Assembly (NCBI GenBank): GCA_903881085.1
Contig: CAIRSA010000019.1
Span: 1-64,000, forward strand
DNA: 64,000 nt
Reading direction: 5' to 3'
Source of the DNA: an uncultured Acidobacteriia bacterium
Lineage (GTDB): Bacteria; Acidobacteriota; Terriglobia; Bryobacterales; Bryobacteraceae
Below the pieces are notes generated by a model. It did no database searches, was not told the DNA's origin, and was given only the letters and a program-made list of their open reading frames with translations. Shown here piece after piece: positions 41,896 through 51,671 of the stretch; position 1 is the stretch's first letter; the number at the start of each line of letters is the position of its first letter. The position numbers were made by a program, and so were the translations under genes.

Positions 41896-43137
41896 ATGTT
41901 TGAAGCTGCTCCGGATGTCTTAATAGTAGGGGCGGGTCCAGTTGGATTGTTCACCGCGTTGACGCTTGCGCGTCAGGGAGTGCGTGTCCAGATCGCTGAT
42001 TCCGCATTCTGGACTTGTGCCCACAGTTACGCCCTGGCCTTGCATCCGCGAACGCTTGGGCTGTTGAAACAAGCGGGGGTCGAACCTGAAATCAAGCGTA
42101 AATCACTGCTCTTGAATCGCATCGCATTCTACGATGGCAGCACTCGGAAGGCAGAGATTCCGCTGGATGAGCCCTTGGCCGTATCGCGCCAGGATGCCTT
42201 GGAATCGATTCTTGAGGACGCGCTGAATCACATTGGCGTCCGTGTCCAATGGCGTAGCGAAGTGTCCGCGCTATGGCCAGAGAATGGACAGGTGCGGGCA
42301 AAGATCGATTCCTTCGAGCGCGAATCACGTGGTTATGCGATCGCGCATGAAGAATGGGTTGTCGCCAATTGCAAGGAACTGGAAGTGCCTTGGGTGATTG
42401 GAGCGGACGGCTACGACTCTTCCGTACGCAGGGCGATCGACGCCGAGTTTGTTCAGACCGGCGCACCGCAATACTACGCGGTCTTTGAATTCGAAAGCGA
42501 TGAGCCGCGCTGCGACGAACTGCGCGTGGCTCTTGGCGAAGATACCACCGATGCGTTGTGGCCTCTGCCCAACGGACACTGGCGGTGGAGCTTTGAACTG
42601 CCCTACTATAAAGCTGCGCGCCAATTGGCCGGCCCGGGTTACTTCCTGACGTCGCGCTTGCGCGATCATGATCCCAAGCCATTCGAAATTCCGGTGCTGG
42701 AGGAGTCGACTTTCCGTACTCTGCTTGCTTTGAGAGCGCCGTGGTTTAAGGGTGACATACGGAGCATTACGTGGCGCACGGTGGTGCGGTTTGAACAGCG
42801 CCAGGCATCGCAATACGGCGCCGGGCGTATGTGGCTGGCCGGCGACTCGGCCCACTTGACTGGACCGGTCGGCGTACAAAGCATGAATGTCGGTATGCAA
42901 GAAGGGCACGACCTGGCTGGTATTATTGCCGGTGGCGGGAACGCGCTAAAGCTCCAGGCTTACAACGACCGTTGGACCGGTGTGTGGCGTCAGTTGCACG
43001 GCCTGGATAAGGGCGTGCATCCGAGCATGCATGCCAACGCGTGGATTTCCGATCATGTCGCACGTATTCTGCCGTGTTTGCCTGGGTATGGGAATGAGCT
43101 GGTGGAGGTGGCGAACCATCTGGCGGTGACGGCGTAG
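41896..43137 (+). CDS. FAD-dependent monooxygenase (UbiH/p-hydroxybenzoate hydroxylase type)
   Basis: 413 residues from the ATG at 41896, with GGAGG eight bases upstream. Class A flavoprotein motifs are in place: the N-terminal dinucleotide fold VLIVGAGPVGLFTALTLARQ, the DG motif VIGADGYDSSVRRAID, and the GD motif MWLAGDSAHLTGPVGVQSMN near 315-335 followed by EGHDLAG. Such enzymes hydroxylate aromatic or quinone substrates using NAD(P)H and oxygen. The usual C-terminal thioredoxin-like extension of phenol hydroxylases is missing. No aromatic catabolism or ubiquinone gene is next to it, so the substrate is open. It converges with the RND operon, 16 bp from its end. Confidence 0.87.
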   Translation: MFEAAPDVLIVGAGPVGLFTALTLARQGVRVQIADSAFWTCAHSYALALHPRTLGLLKQAGVEPEIKRKSLLLNRIAFYDGSTRKAEIPLDEPLAVSRQDALESILEDALNHIGVRVQWRSEVSALWPENGQVRAKIDSFERESRGYAIAHEEWVVANCKELEVPWVIGADGYDSSVRRAIDAEFVQTGAPQYYAVFEFESDEPRCDELRVALGEDTTDALWPLPNGHWRWSFELPYYKAARQLAGPGYFLTSRLRDHDPKPFEIPVLEESTFRTLLALRAPWFKGDIRSITWRTVVRFEQRQASQYGAGRMWLAGDSAHLTGPVGVQSMNVGMQEGHDLAGIIAGGGNALKLQAYNDRWTGVWRQLHGLDKGVHPSMHANAWISDHVARILPCLPGYGNELVEVANHLAVTA

Positions 43138-43153
43138 AGCAGAAACCGCTTCC

Positions 43154-46100
43154 TTACGGGCGCGGTTCGGTTAGAGGTAAAGGGCACGGGTCGGTGAGAG
43201 GTAACTCCTTGTGCTCCCACTTGACCAGTTTCAGGTCGAGCACAAAGATGGCATACATCACGGGCACTAACAGCAGCGTGATGAACGTGGCAACCGTGAG
43301 CCCGCCGATCTGTGCGTAGCACAGTGGCTCCCACAATGGTCCCCCGTGGCTTGCCAGGGGGATCAGCGCGATCACGGTTGCCCCTACTGTAATCAGCACG
43401 GGCCGCAAGCGCATAATGCCTGCGTCAAGCAGCGCCTGCACCAGCGGCTCGCCCTCGTCGTGCTTTTCCTCAATAAAATCGAACAGCACGATGATGTGGC
43501 TGACGATGACTCCCACCAGGCTGGCGACACCTAGAAACGCCATGAAGCCGAACGGGGAGCCCATTGCGTAGATGGCAATCAGTGCGCCGCACACACCGTA
43601 GGGAATTGCGGCGAATACGATCAGCGGCTTCACCGCATTTTTGAACTGAATCACCAGGGCCAAATAGATCATGCCGATGGAGACCAGCATCACCAGCCCC
43701 AATTCCTTGAAGCCTTTCTTTTGCTCTTTGTACTCGCCTTCGATCTCCAGCGTATAGCCCGGCGGCAGCGTGGCCTTGAACTTTTCGAGTTTCGGAAGCA
43801 CGTCGCTCAGCACTTCCGAAGACAGTGCGCCAGGAGTTGTGAAGCACCCGACCACCAGTGATCGGAACTGATTTCTACGACGCAGCTTTTCTGTTTCCAT
43901 GGCGTAGTCGACTTTAGAGACCTGGCGCATGGGGATTTTCTGCGGGCCTTGCGAGGCGTAGACGTACAGGTTTTCGACATCCGATAGGCGAGCGCGCTCG
44001 TCCATGCGCAGGCGGGCGATTACCGGGATCTGCTTGTCGCCTTCGCGCAAGGTGGCTACGCGCGAACCGTTGATGCCCGATGCAGAGGCCGATGCAACGT
44101 CCAGATTGGTGACGCCGGCGAGGTTGGCGCGGTCGGCATCAATGCTGAGCTTGACGGCGAAATTGTCAGAGCCCCAATCGTCACGCACGCGGTCGGACTT
44201 TGGCGAGCTGCGCAGAATCTGTTTCACCTGTTCGGCCTGTCCGCGCAGTACGGGAATCTCCGCGCCCGTCAGTTTGATCTGCACGGGAATGCCGATGGGT
44301 TTGCCTGTCTCAAGGGGGCGCGTGTCGATGCGCGCACCGGGCACGCCCGCTGCCAGTAGCGGTTGCAGGCGAGCCAACAGATGTTGTGTTTCGTGCTTGT
44401 CTTTCACTTGAATGATGATCTGCGCATAGTTTAGCTGCGTCATCTCAGGCGATGCGGAAAACCAGAAGCGCGGGCCTCCGCCGCCAAGAAACGTGGTGAG
44501 CGATTGCAGATTGTCTTTTGCTTCCGCTTTGATGATGTCACCCGCCCGGAGTGCGGCTTGCTGTGTGGCGGAAAGCGGTGCGTCTTCAGGCAGCCACACA
44601 TCGACGTACGAGAGATACGAAAGATCCTTGGGGAAGAACTGCGACTTCAACTGCTTGGCGAGAAAGTAGCTGCCGCCGAGGAAAAAGAATGACAGGAAGA
44701 GAAAGATCCAGCGATGGTTGATGGCCGTGGTGCCCACCTTGTAGTAAAAAGCGGCGAAACCTTTGGTGCGGCGTTCTTCGATCGAAGGCTCTGCCTTTGG
44801 CCGCAGCAGGTAATAGCCGAGCAGAGGAATGAAGGTCATCGACACAAGCCGCGAGGCCACCAGCGAACACGTGATCACCACCGGCAGGCTGTATAGGAAG
44901 CGGCCCGTGTCGCCGCTCAACATCAGGAATGGCAGGTAGGCCACAATGTTCGTGATCGTGGCGAACATGATCGCAGTGGCCAGTTTGGTTGGTCCAAGCC
45001 ATGCGGAGACCACCGCCGGATTGCCCAGAGCGAGGTCGCGCTTGATGGCGTCGCCGGCGACGACCGGGTCATCGACCAGCAACCCCAGTGCGATGATCAG
45101 CGTTGCAATCGAGACCTGCTGCAGATCGATACCCAACGAAAAGGCCATGCCGAATGTCATGGCCAGCGTGATAGGGATGGCCAGCGCCATCAGCAGCGCC
45201 GAACGCCACTCCCAGAAGCCGACCAGAGAGACCAGCACCACCAGGATGATCGCCTCGTATAGGCTTCGCATGAACAGCTCGATGTTCTCTTCCACCTGGA
45301 GTGGCTGGTCCGAAGTGCGGGCCAAAATCAAGTCTGCAGGCAACTGTTGCTTCAAGCCTTCCAGTGCCGCGTCGACATCTTTTCCGAATGCAGCGATCTG
45401 CTCGCCTTGGCGCATCTGAATCGCCAGCGTGACGGCGCGATGGCGTTGCCAGCTTCCCTTCTCGTCGCGCACTGTCAGAAAATTCAGGAAGCGTGGCGGG
45501 CTCTGATAGCCGCGCAGCACGCTCATCACCGTGCGCAGATAAAGTGGTGAGCCGGAATTCGAAGCGCCGATGATGACATCGCCGATCTCTTTTTCGCTTT
45601 TGAATTCGCCCGAGGGATCGATGGAGATGTTCTTCTTGTCGACTTCAATCTGCCCGCCGGGGAGCGTGATGTTGCGTGCGCCGAGAATCTGGGGCAGGGA
45701 AGAGAGATTGATGCCGTACGATGCCAACCGTTCCTGCGAGTAGGTGAGATACACGCGCTCGTCAAGAAGGCCGGAGCGAGTCGTCTTCGACACGCGCGAC
45801 ATGCCCTTCATGGTGCGTTCCATCAGGCTGGTGAACTCATCCAGTTCGCGGTATGAGTATTTGTCGCCGGCTGCGGCGGCAACCTTCGCCGTTGTTTCCG
45901 CGGGGTCGCCGATCAGAATCGAAGGCCACGCATCGGGATGAAATTCGTTTTCCTGCAAGCGGTCGTGCAGAAAGTCCTGCACATGGCGACCCAATTCGGC
46001 GGGTTCTAATGCGGACTCGATGTCGAGGCCCATGAAGCCCTGGCCTTCAATGATTACGGGCGCGGTCAAGTATTTATGCTGCACGCCCCACTGGGCGGCC

Positions 46101-46738
46101 AGTTCGTACATGTAACGGATCTGCGAGTGGTCGATGGAATAGGGATGATTGGCTACGACGCTGTAGCGCCGGCCCTTCGCCCTCGGGGCTCTTGCGCGCG
46201 CCTGCTCAATGGCTTCGCGTACCGCCTTGCTGCGGATTTCGATCTCGACGCCGGAGACCTTCGGCGTGGCAACGGTGAGCATTAATGCGGCTGTGTCGCC
46301 GAAGTCTTTCTGGAACTGAATCGGCCCTGCGCCATCGGGCAGATCGCGTACGGCATCGAGGCGCAGCTTGATATCGTCGAACTGTTCGCCCGTGTTGCCT
46401 ACGCTTTGGTCAAGCTCAATGTAGACGATGGAGACGCCCGTGCGCGTGATCGATTTAATGTCGGTCACTTTCGAGTTCTGGCCAACGCGTTCTTCGATCT
46501 TGCGCGTAACCAGTTGTTCCACTCGCTCGGCCGCCGCGCCAGGCCACGGCGTGATGGCGACTGCGACGCGGATGGGGATGTCCGGATCCTTGCGTTGCGG
46601 CATGTGCGTGTAGCCATAGACGCCCCATGCGATGGTGCCAATCAACAGCACCCACGAAATGTGGCGCGTCTCGACAAAGTAGCGCGCCGTGTTGTGCGTG
46701 TTACGGATGGCCTCTTCGTCTGTGCGATGCGTGCTCAT
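43154..46738 (-). CDS. RND efflux pump inner-membrane subunit
   Basis: 1194 residues, longer than AcrB-type pumps of about 1050. The opening (VETRHISWVLLIGTIAWG, RKDPDIPIRVAVAITPWPGA, QLVTRKIEE) is the family signature. The transmembrane helix IV proton-relay pair is visible in LGLLVDDPVVAGDAIKRD. Two blocks of helices surround two large periplasmic loops, as expected from an internal duplication. It is the last gene of a TolC, adaptor, pump operon on this strand, with 6 bp after the adaptor gene. It would form a trimer that exports drugs, metals or other toxic compounds with proton influx. The sequence does not clearly point to the heavy-metal group. Substrate unknown. Confidence 0.92.
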   Translation of the reverse strand: MSTHRTDEEAIRNTHNTARYFVETRHISWVLLIGTIAWGVYGYTHMPQRKDPDIPIRVAVAITPWPGAAAERVEQLVTRKIEERVGQNSKVTDIKSITRTGVSIVYIELDQSVGNTGEQFDDIKLRLDAVRDLPDGAGPIQFQKDFGDTAALMLTVATPKVSGVEIEIRSKAVREAIEQARARAPRAKGRRYSVVANHPYSIDHSQIRYMYELAAQWGVQHKYLTAPVIIEGQGFMGLDIESALEPAELGRHVQDFLHDRLQENEFHPDAWPSILIGDPAETTAKVAAAAGDKYSYRELDEFTSLMERTMKGMSRVSKTTRSGLLDERVYLTYSQERLASYGINLSSLPQILGARNITLPGGQIEVDKKNISIDPSGEFKSEKEIGDVIIGASNSGSPLYLRTVMSVLRGYQSPPRFLNFLTVRDEKGSWQRHRAVTLAIQMRQGEQIAAFGKDVDAALEGLKQQLPADLILARTSDQPLQVEENIELFMRSLYEAIILVVLVSLVGFWEWRSALLMALAIPITLAMTFGMAFSLGIDLQQVSIATLIIALGLLVDDPVVAGDAIKRDLALGNPAVVSAWLGPTKLATAIMFATITNIVAYLPFLMLSGDTGRFLYSLPVVITCSLVASRLVSMTFIPLLGYYLLRPKAEPSIEERRTKGFAAFYYKVGTTAINHRWIFLFLSFFFLGGSYFLAKQLKSQFFPKDLSYLSYVDVWLPEDAPLSATQQAALRAGDIIKAEAKDNLQSLTTFLGGGGPRFWFSASPEMTQLNYAQIIIQVKDKHETQHLLARLQPLLAAGVPGARIDTRPLETGKPIGIPVQIKLTGAEIPVLRGQAEQVKQILRSSPKSDRVRDDWGSDNFAVKLSIDADRANLAGVTNLDVASASASGINGSRVATLREGDKQIPVIARLRMDERARLSDVENLYVYASQGPQKIPMRQVSKVDYAMETEKLRRRNQFRSLVVGCFTTPGALSSEVLSDVLPKLEKFKATLPPGYTLEIEGEYKEQKKGFKELGLVMLVSIGMIYLALVIQFKNAVKPLIVFAAIPYGVCGALIAIYAMGSPFGFMAFLGVASLVGVIVSHIIVLFDFIEEKHDEGEPLVQALLDAGIMRLRPVLITVGATVIALIPLASHGGPLWEPLCYAQIGGLTVATFITLLLVPVMYAIFVLDLKLVKWEHKELPLTDPCPLPLTEPRP

Positions 46739-46744
46739 GTTTCG

Positions 46745-47929
46745 TTAGGGATTGATCTGCACAGCTTCGTTATCACTGAGCAGCGTGCTGCCGCTTACGA
46801 TGATGCGGTCGCCTTTTTGCAGGCCCGATTCCACCGCCACGCCATGACTCAGCGCCTTGCCCAGCTTTACTTCGCGCATGCGCGTCGTGGCTTTGCCGGA
46901 AGGTTGGTCGACCACGAACACCGCATAATCACTGGGGTTTTTGCTGGATCGGACCACCGCGGCCAACGGGACGACGATGGCCTGTTGCGGCCCACCGCCG
47001 CTGACCACTACGGATGCGATCATGCCGGGCTTCAGTTGATTCGAGCGGTTCGGAATGGTCAGCTCCACATCGAACACACGGCTCTTGGCGTCAGCTGAGG
47101 GCGATATATTGGTCACGCGTCCGTTGAGTGTGACTCCGGGCAGGGCATCGGTTTCACATGGGAACTGCAGGCCGTTCCTGATCGAAGTAATCGCACTGTC
47201 AGGCACGCCAAAAACTGCCTTGACGCTGCTGGTATCGGCCACGACGAAGCCGGGCCCGCCTGGTGCGGCGAGCGATCCGGTTTCCACCAGCCGCTTCATT
47301 ACATACCCCGATAATGGAGCTTTCAGCGCGCTGTCTTCCTGCGCCAGTTGCGCTTCGCGAATCACTTGCGACGCCAGCGTGACTTGCGCCGCCATCGCTT
47401 GTACCTGCGCCTGCGCGGCGGACACTTTCGCTTGCATGCTGTCGTTGCGCGCCTTGGCGTTGTCGAAATCCGCTTTGGTGAGGCTTTGCGAAGCTAGCAG
47501 ATTTGTCGCCCGCGTCAGATCCTGGCCGGCGCTGGCAAGACCGGCGCGGGCATCGGCCAACTGCGATTCGGCAACGCTCTGTGCTGCCTGCGCTTGTGAG
47601 TGCTGGGCGCGTGCCTGCGCCACCTTGTTTTCGAAATCGCGCATGCGCAGTTGTGCAAGTGTGTCGCCTTTTTGGACAAAGTCGCCCTGCTCCACATCCT
47701 TGCCGCAGACTTGCTTCAGCTTGTCGACATAGCCGCCAACGCGAAATGACACGGTCACCTGAATTTCCGGTCCGATGTTGGCCGAATAGCGCGTTTCCGT
47801 TGAAATCGATTCCAGTTCCACCACCTGCACCTTCACTGGCGTGACGGATTTTTCAGGTGTGGGATCTTTGCGGCAGCCGATGAGAAGCAGCGCCAGTGCG
47901 GTTGCCGCGATGTTCGTGGATTTGCTCAT
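46745..47929 (-). CDS. RND efflux periplasmic adaptor lipoprotein
   Basis: 394 residues. A lipoprotein signal is visible at the N-terminus (ALALLLIGCRKD, lipid-modified Cys at about 19). The adaptor layout follows: beta-barrel/lipoyl strand (VSFRVGGYVDKL), an Ala/Gln-rich helical hairpin of about 100 residues (QARAQHSQAQAAQSVAESQL), the second lipoyl half (SALKAPLSGYVMKRLVETGS) and the membrane-proximal domain. It joins the inner-membrane pump to the TolC-like channel in the periplasm. Its first base is shared with the end of the TolC-like gene (47929), which implies translational coupling. Hairpin length suits contact with a TolC-type channel. Confidence 0.92.
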   Translation of the reverse strand: MSKSTNIAATALALLLIGCRKDPTPEKSVTPVKVQVVELESISTETRYSANIGPEIQVTVSFRVGGYVDKLKQVCGKDVEQGDFVQKGDTLAQLRMRDFENKVAQARAQHSQAQAAQSVAESQLADARAGLASAGQDLTRATNLLASQSLTKADFDNAKARNDSMQAKVSAAQAQVQAMAAQVTLASQVIREAQLAQEDSALKAPLSGYVMKRLVETGSLAAPGGPGFVVADTSSVKAVFGVPDSAITSIRNGLQFPCETDALPGVTLNGRVTNISPSADAKSRVFDVELTIPNRSNQLKPGMIASVVVSGGGPQQAIVVPLAAVVRSSKNPSDYAVFVVDQPSGKATTRMREVKLGKALSHGVAVESGLQKGDRIIVSGSTLLSDNEAVQINP

Positions 47930-49266
47930 TACTCTTCACCAATCGCTTTTTCAAAGTCTGCTTTTGCGCTCCAGAAGCCCAGCAGTGCCTGGCGGTATTG
48001 GTTGTTCGCTTCGGCCAGCGAGGCCTGCGCGTGCAGCACGTCTTTCAGCAGCGCGCTTTCTTCCTTCAGCCGGTTGGTGGCTACGCGCACATTTTCCGTT
48101 GCCAGTGCCTGCCCGGCTCGCGCCACGGTCAGTAGTTTGCGTGTCTCTTCGAGCTTGCGGTAGCGCGAGCCGACTTCGATCAGTAGCTGGTTTTCGGTCT
48201 CCGTGATGGCTAGCGAAGCCTGCTCGATCGTCTTGTCCTTTTCCGCCAGCTCATGCTTTTTGCGGCCCCAGTCATAGGGCTCCCAACTGAACTGAATGCC
48301 CGCGGTTGCAATGTTCGAGGGGATCAACGAGCCCAAGCCGATCGGTGCAAGGTAGTTCACCACGAGCGAGACGTCGGGAATATATTCCGAACGTTTGATG
48401 CGCTTGTCCTGCTCTGCCTGCTTGTGCCTGATGCGTGCCGATTGAAGTTCGCTACGCCGCTCCAGCGCGAGCTTGCGGGCAGCCTCCAAGTCCATCTCCT
48501 GGCCGCTGATCTCAGGTACGGCTTGCACGCGAAAATCCGTGCGGATGTCGCGCGCCATCAGGCTGTTCAACTGTTCTTTCTGGGTCTCCAGCGGATTGCG
48601 TAGGCTGAGCGCGTCATACTCTGCCTTCTGCAAACGCGACTGCATTTCGAGATTCTGCGACTTCAGCGCCGTCTGCTGGGCCACGTATTGCGCGGTGATA
48701 CGTTCCAGTTCCTGATACAGGCGGATGCTTTCTTCGATGCTTTCCAACGCGCTCTGCGATTGCAGGATTCCGTAGTAGAGCTTCTTGATTTGATTCACTA
48801 GCGATTGCCGCTGCTCGCGCGTCTGCTCCACGGCGAGCGCTGAGCCGAGCTTCAGCATTTCCAGGTTGAGGCGGATCTTGCGCAGTTGTGTGAGTGGCTG
48901 GCCCGCGCTCGCCATGATGATGGCGGTGGGGGTGAAGCCGGATTGGATGGAGATGTTTTTGTCTGGGATTGGCCCGACGTTGGGGTAGACGCCGAGCGAG
49001 CCTCGTGCGAACAGGAAGTCAATGTGGGTGAGCTTCTCCGCGCCAAGAACGGAAAAGCTGAGTGCTGGTAGGCGTTTGGTGCGCAGGGATCCTATCTGAT
49101 CATCGATCTTTTTCGCTGCGATGCCCGATATTTTCAATTGCCGGTTGGCGTTGAGGGCAAGCTGAATGGCCTGATCGAGGCTCAGGGTCTCAGGGCCGGT
49201 TTGACCCTGCAGTTGAGTGCCGATCAGAAAACACGCTATCAGCGGAATATGCGGAAGGCGAGCCAA
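47929..49266 (-). CDS. TolC-family outer-membrane efflux protein
   Basis: 445 residues with a signal peptide (IPLIACFLIGTQLQGQ). Two outer-membrane-efflux repeats of about 190 residues follow, each with long coiled helices, for example LDQAIQLALNANRQLKISG and LAEANNQYRQALLGFWSAKADFE near the C-terminus. It would form a trimeric channel through the outer membrane and periplasm for the adaptor and pump encoded downstream. It is the first gene of the efflux operon. The 53 bp upstream hold a 21-base perfect palindrome (49291-49311), so expression probably starts within or near that repeat. No TetR- or MarR-like regulator gene is close by. Confidence 0.9.
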   Translation of the reverse strand: MARLPHIPLIACFLIGTQLQGQTGPETLSLDQAIQLALNANRQLKISGIAAKKIDDQIGSLRTKRLPALSFSVLGAEKLTHIDFLFARGSLGVYPNVGPIPDKNISIQSGFTPTAIIMASAGQPLTQLRKIRLNLEMLKLGSALAVEQTREQRQSLVNQIKKLYYGILQSQSALESIEESIRLYQELERITAQYVAQQTALKSQNLEMQSRLQKAEYDALSLRNPLETQKEQLNSLMARDIRTDFRVQAVPEISGQEMDLEAARKLALERRSELQSARIRHKQAEQDKRIKRSEYIPDVSLVVNYLAPIGLGSLIPSNIATAGIQFSWEPYDWGRKKHELAEKDKTIEQASLAITETENQLLIEVGSRYRKLEETRKLLTVARAGQALATENVRVATNRLKEESALLKDVLHAQASLAEANNQYRQALLGFWSAKADFEKAIGEE

Positions 49267-49290
49267 TCAGCTTTAATTTAACACGTATCT

Positions 49291-49311
49291 GGACAGGCGA
49301 ATCGCCTGTCC
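49291..49311. repeat. Perfect hairpin repeat between two co-directional genes
   Basis: GGACAGGCGA (49291-49300) pairs perfectly with TCGCCTGTCC (49302-49311) around one central base, then TACC. The stem and the GGTAGG edge on the opposite strand make it a member of the hairpin family seen at 38962-39038. It lies between the HEAT gene stop and the TolC start. Confidence 0.65.
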
Positions 49312-49319
49312 TACCTTTG

Positions 49320-50144
49320 TTAATTGGCTTTGGCCTTGATTGAAACAAGCCGCAAATAGGTTGCTGCCGCGCGGTAGCGGACCTTGTCCTTCTTGTCATC
49401 GAGCATTGACTCGATTTGGGGGAAGAATTCCATCCAGTTCAAGCCAGCCACGGATTGCACGCCCGCTGCACGCACCGTCCAATCCTTATCGGTCAGCGCA
49501 GAGGATATGATTTTCTTGTTTTCATCGGAGCGTTCAGTCACCATCAGCAGCACCACATTGGCGCGGGCGGAAAAGTCGCCATCGGTCATCAGATCGATCG
49601 CAGCACCGACGCCTTCACCGAAGCCAGGCAGAGGTATGTAACCGGCGCCATTGCGAATGGCCAGCAACATTGCGGAGCGCGGCGTCTTCACTGTGCGCAC
49701 AAAGTCCCGCACCTTCGAGCGGATCATGCTCGAGTCGGTCTTCATCTCTTTGTTGAACATCGCGTTGAGCGCTGTTTTGCCTTGCGGGTCTTTGAAGCCA
49801 TACAGGGCCTTTGCCGCGGCGAAGGCCACTTCCGGAACATCGTCTTCCGTCACTCGCTTTTGCAGTGCGGGGATAAATGACGCATCTTTCAAATCGACAA
49901 TCGCGCCAACCGCAGCAAGACGCACCTTCACGTCTTTATCTTCGAGGTGATCGGTCAGCCCCTTGATCATCTCTTCATTGCGCCCAACAATGCCTAAGCC
50001 GTGAAGTGCCTGTACTCGAACATCCGGATCTTTATCGCCAAGGCCAGCCAGCAGGATGGCCCGCGCACGGTCCACGCTTGGATTCGACGCGGATTGCGCA
50101 CACAGCGCGCCAGTCAGAACGAATGCAAGAAGGGTTGTTTTCAT
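49320..50144 (-). CDS. Secreted HEAT-repeat protein
   Basis: 274 residues. A signal peptide (MKTTLLAFVLTGALCAQSA) is followed by HEAT or PBS-lyase-type repeats with the pattern DKDPDVRVQALHGLGIVG, DKDVKVRLAAVGAIVDL, DDVPEVAFAAAKALYGF and DKDWTVRAAGVQSVAGL. A non-repeat middle part carries RNGAGYIPLPGFGEGVGAAID. The protein is probably a periplasmic binding scaffold. It starts only 4 bp after the Cys-rich protein gene and ends the four-gene operon that begins with the MFS carrier at 52983. A secreted scaffold in an operon with cytoplasmic redox-like proteins is unusual. Role unknown. Confidence 0.8.
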   Translation of the reverse strand: MKTTLLAFVLTGALCAQSASNPSVDRARAILLAGLGDKDPDVRVQALHGLGIVGRNEEMIKGLTDHLEDKDVKVRLAAVGAIVDLKDASFIPALQKRVTEDDVPEVAFAAAKALYGFKDPQGKTALNAMFNKEMKTDSSMIRSKVRDFVRTVKTPRSAMLLAIRNGAGYIPLPGFGEGVGAAIDLMTDGDFSARANVVLLMVTERSDENKKIISSALTDKDWTVRAAGVQSVAGLNWMEFFPQIESMLDDKKDKVRYRAAATYLRLVSIKAKAN

Positions 50145-50148
50145 ATGC

Positions 50149-50826
50149 CTATTTCATACAGTGGCGGGCAGCGTCGAGAATGCGCACGGCGCGCGCCGGG
50201 TTGTACACGCCGCAGGAGCAGAACCGCGCCAGATAACTGGAGGCTTCCTCTGGAGTTCGGCGGCCTTCTTTCACCCAATCGATCATCTTCTTGGCCAGAG
50301 AATGGCTCACCATACCATGACCGCACATTGTGCTCAAGCTCAGCACCTGCGTGCTTGGCAGCTTTTCCGTCTTGCCTTCGAAGCCCAATGAATAACCAAC
50401 GCTATGACGCGCAATGCCCGCCTCGTGGCAGCACTCGTCAGCGCCATCGATCGAAGTGGAAATGTTGATGCTCAAGCCAAGGTTGGCTTCCTTCACGGCC
50501 TTCACGAAATCCTGCGCCGCTACTTTGTCGTTGAACACCGCGGCTGCCGTAGTGGGAACATCCAACCCGTCAATCACGTTTTGGAAGTCCGGCTTCATGT
50601 CGCGATTCCAGTGCGACGTTGGCTTCATGTCCTTCGAAGGACGCAAAGCGCCGCCGTGCCGCGCGTCGCCCAGATTCACCGGATTGAACTTCAGCGCGAT
50701 CTGCAAAAATCTTTTCAGCTTTGGAACTGCGTCCTGATCGTTCATGCCGCGGCTGCAAATGGCGAAGATGACGTAGTCGTCTTTGAAGCTTTCGGCATCG
50801 CCGAATCGATGGAGTGTATTTGTCAC
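50149..50826 (-). CDS. Conserved-looking Cys-rich protein of unknown function
   Basis: 225 residues, no signal peptide or membrane segment. I do not recognise the family. Likely functional sites are FAICSRGMND (Cys24), LGDARHGGALRPSKDMKP, STSIDGADECCHEAGIARHS, TMCGHGMVS and SYLARFCSCGVYNPARA, with a final CMK. This is an unusual density of Cys, His and Arg for a cytoplasmic protein of this size and suggests a metal centre or redox active site. The start overlaps the ferredoxin-like gene stop by 4 bp and the stop is 4 bp before the HEAT gene, so it is made with both. It may be an enzyme or carrier working with the ferredoxin-like protein; this is inference only. Confidence 0.6.
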   Translation of the reverse strand: MTNTLHRFGDAESFKDDYVIFAICSRGMNDQDAVPKLKRFLQIALKFNPVNLGDARHGGALRPSKDMKPTSHWNRDMKPDFQNVIDGLDVPTTAAAVFNDKVAAQDFVKAVKEANLGLSINISTSIDGADECCHEAGIARHSVGYSLGFEGKTEKLPSTQVLSLSTMCGHGMVSHSLAKKMIDWVKEGRRTPEEASSYLARFCSCGVYNPARAVRILDAARHCMK

Positions 50827-51671
50827 TTGCTTGCTCCTACGGGCACACCGGCGCTTGGCGCGGGGGCGATGTTGGTAATGCGACCCAGGCCAATATTGGT
50901 CTTGGCGCGTTGCAGGCTGTAGCCCAGTTTTTCCAGTATCGGTGCGATCACGGTTTCGTCGCCGGTCTCGTCGCAGCGCGTGCCGACGCCTAGCGCGACT
51001 ACCGTGTCGACCTTCTTTTCCACTTCCTGCACGCAGCGGATGATCTCTTCGGTGCGTTCGATAGTGGTCTTGATTTCGAGAATCGCCGAGAGAACTTTCT
51101 CGTTCAGGATGTCTTCGCGAATGGTACCCGTGGGCACGTCGCTCATCAGGGAAGTGATGGGGTTCTTCTTTTCAAACGACACGCCGAGCTTGGCCAGCGC
51201 CTGGCTCATCAGCTGGATTTCACGGAAGCGTGCGCCAACACCGGGACGGCCGAACTCAATGGTGAATCCTACTTCGCCCACCTTGACGCGGCCGCTGATG
51301 TCGTTGGTCTTTACTTCCTCCGTGCCGCGGCCTTCGATGCCGGTGGATTCATGCGGCACGCGCGGATCGCTGAAGGCGCGGCGCACCATGCGTGGCCATT
51401 CGATCTTATCGGGCTCAAAGGCGGCGGTGGGGCAGATGTCCGGCTCCGGATCGAAGCGCAGGCGCATGAACTTGAAGATGTTGCGCATAGTGCGCACCAC
51501 GGTGGGGTTCAAATGTTCCTGGCTCAAGCCATTGAAGCAGGCATAGCATTCCACGCACTCATCGCGATCGACGGTGGCGCGCTTGATCACCGGATCGATG
51601 TAGATTGCGCCCATGGGGCACACATATGTGCAATTGCCGCAGGCAACGCATTTGTTTGGATTAATGTACAT
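50823..51671 (-). CDS. Ferredoxin-like protein with two 4Fe-4S motifs and a C-terminal domain of unknown function
   Basis: 282 residues. The first cluster motif is classical: CVACGNCTYVCP (Cys8, 11, 14, 18). The second begins CVECYAC (39, 42, 45), but its fourth Cys is not at the usual place. The next Cys-Pro is ICPTAAF (Cys80), so about 34 residues are inserted in the second motif. Residues about 125-260 form a regular alpha/beta domain (VKVGEVGFTIEFGRPGVGAR, TGTIREDILNEKVLSAILEI, VDTVVALGVGTRCDETGDE) that I cannot place, perhaps ACT-like. The ATG at 51671 has GGAG nine bases upstream. It overlaps the MFS gene by 11 bp and the Cys-rich gene by 4 bp. Probable cytoplasmic electron-transfer or regulatory role; unproven. 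Confidence 0.7.
   Translation of the reverse strand: MYINPNKCVACGNCTYVCPMGAIYIDPVIKRATVDRDECVECYACFNGLSQEHLNPTVVRTMRNIFKFMRLRFDPEPDICPTAAFEPDKIEWPRMVRRAFSDPRVPHESTGIEGRGTEEVKTNDISGRVKVGEVGFTIEFGRPGVGARFREIQLMSQALAKLGVSFEKKNPITSLMSDVPTGTIREDILNEKVLSAILEIKTTIERTEEIIRCVQEVEKKVDTVVALGVGTRCDETGDETVIAPILEKLGYSLQRAKTNIGLGRITNIAPAPSAGVPVGASK

Noticed and set aside
49291..49311. Rho-independent terminator of the HEAT operon
   Set aside because: The stem is strong but has no T run on either strand, and it matches the dispersed hairpin family better.
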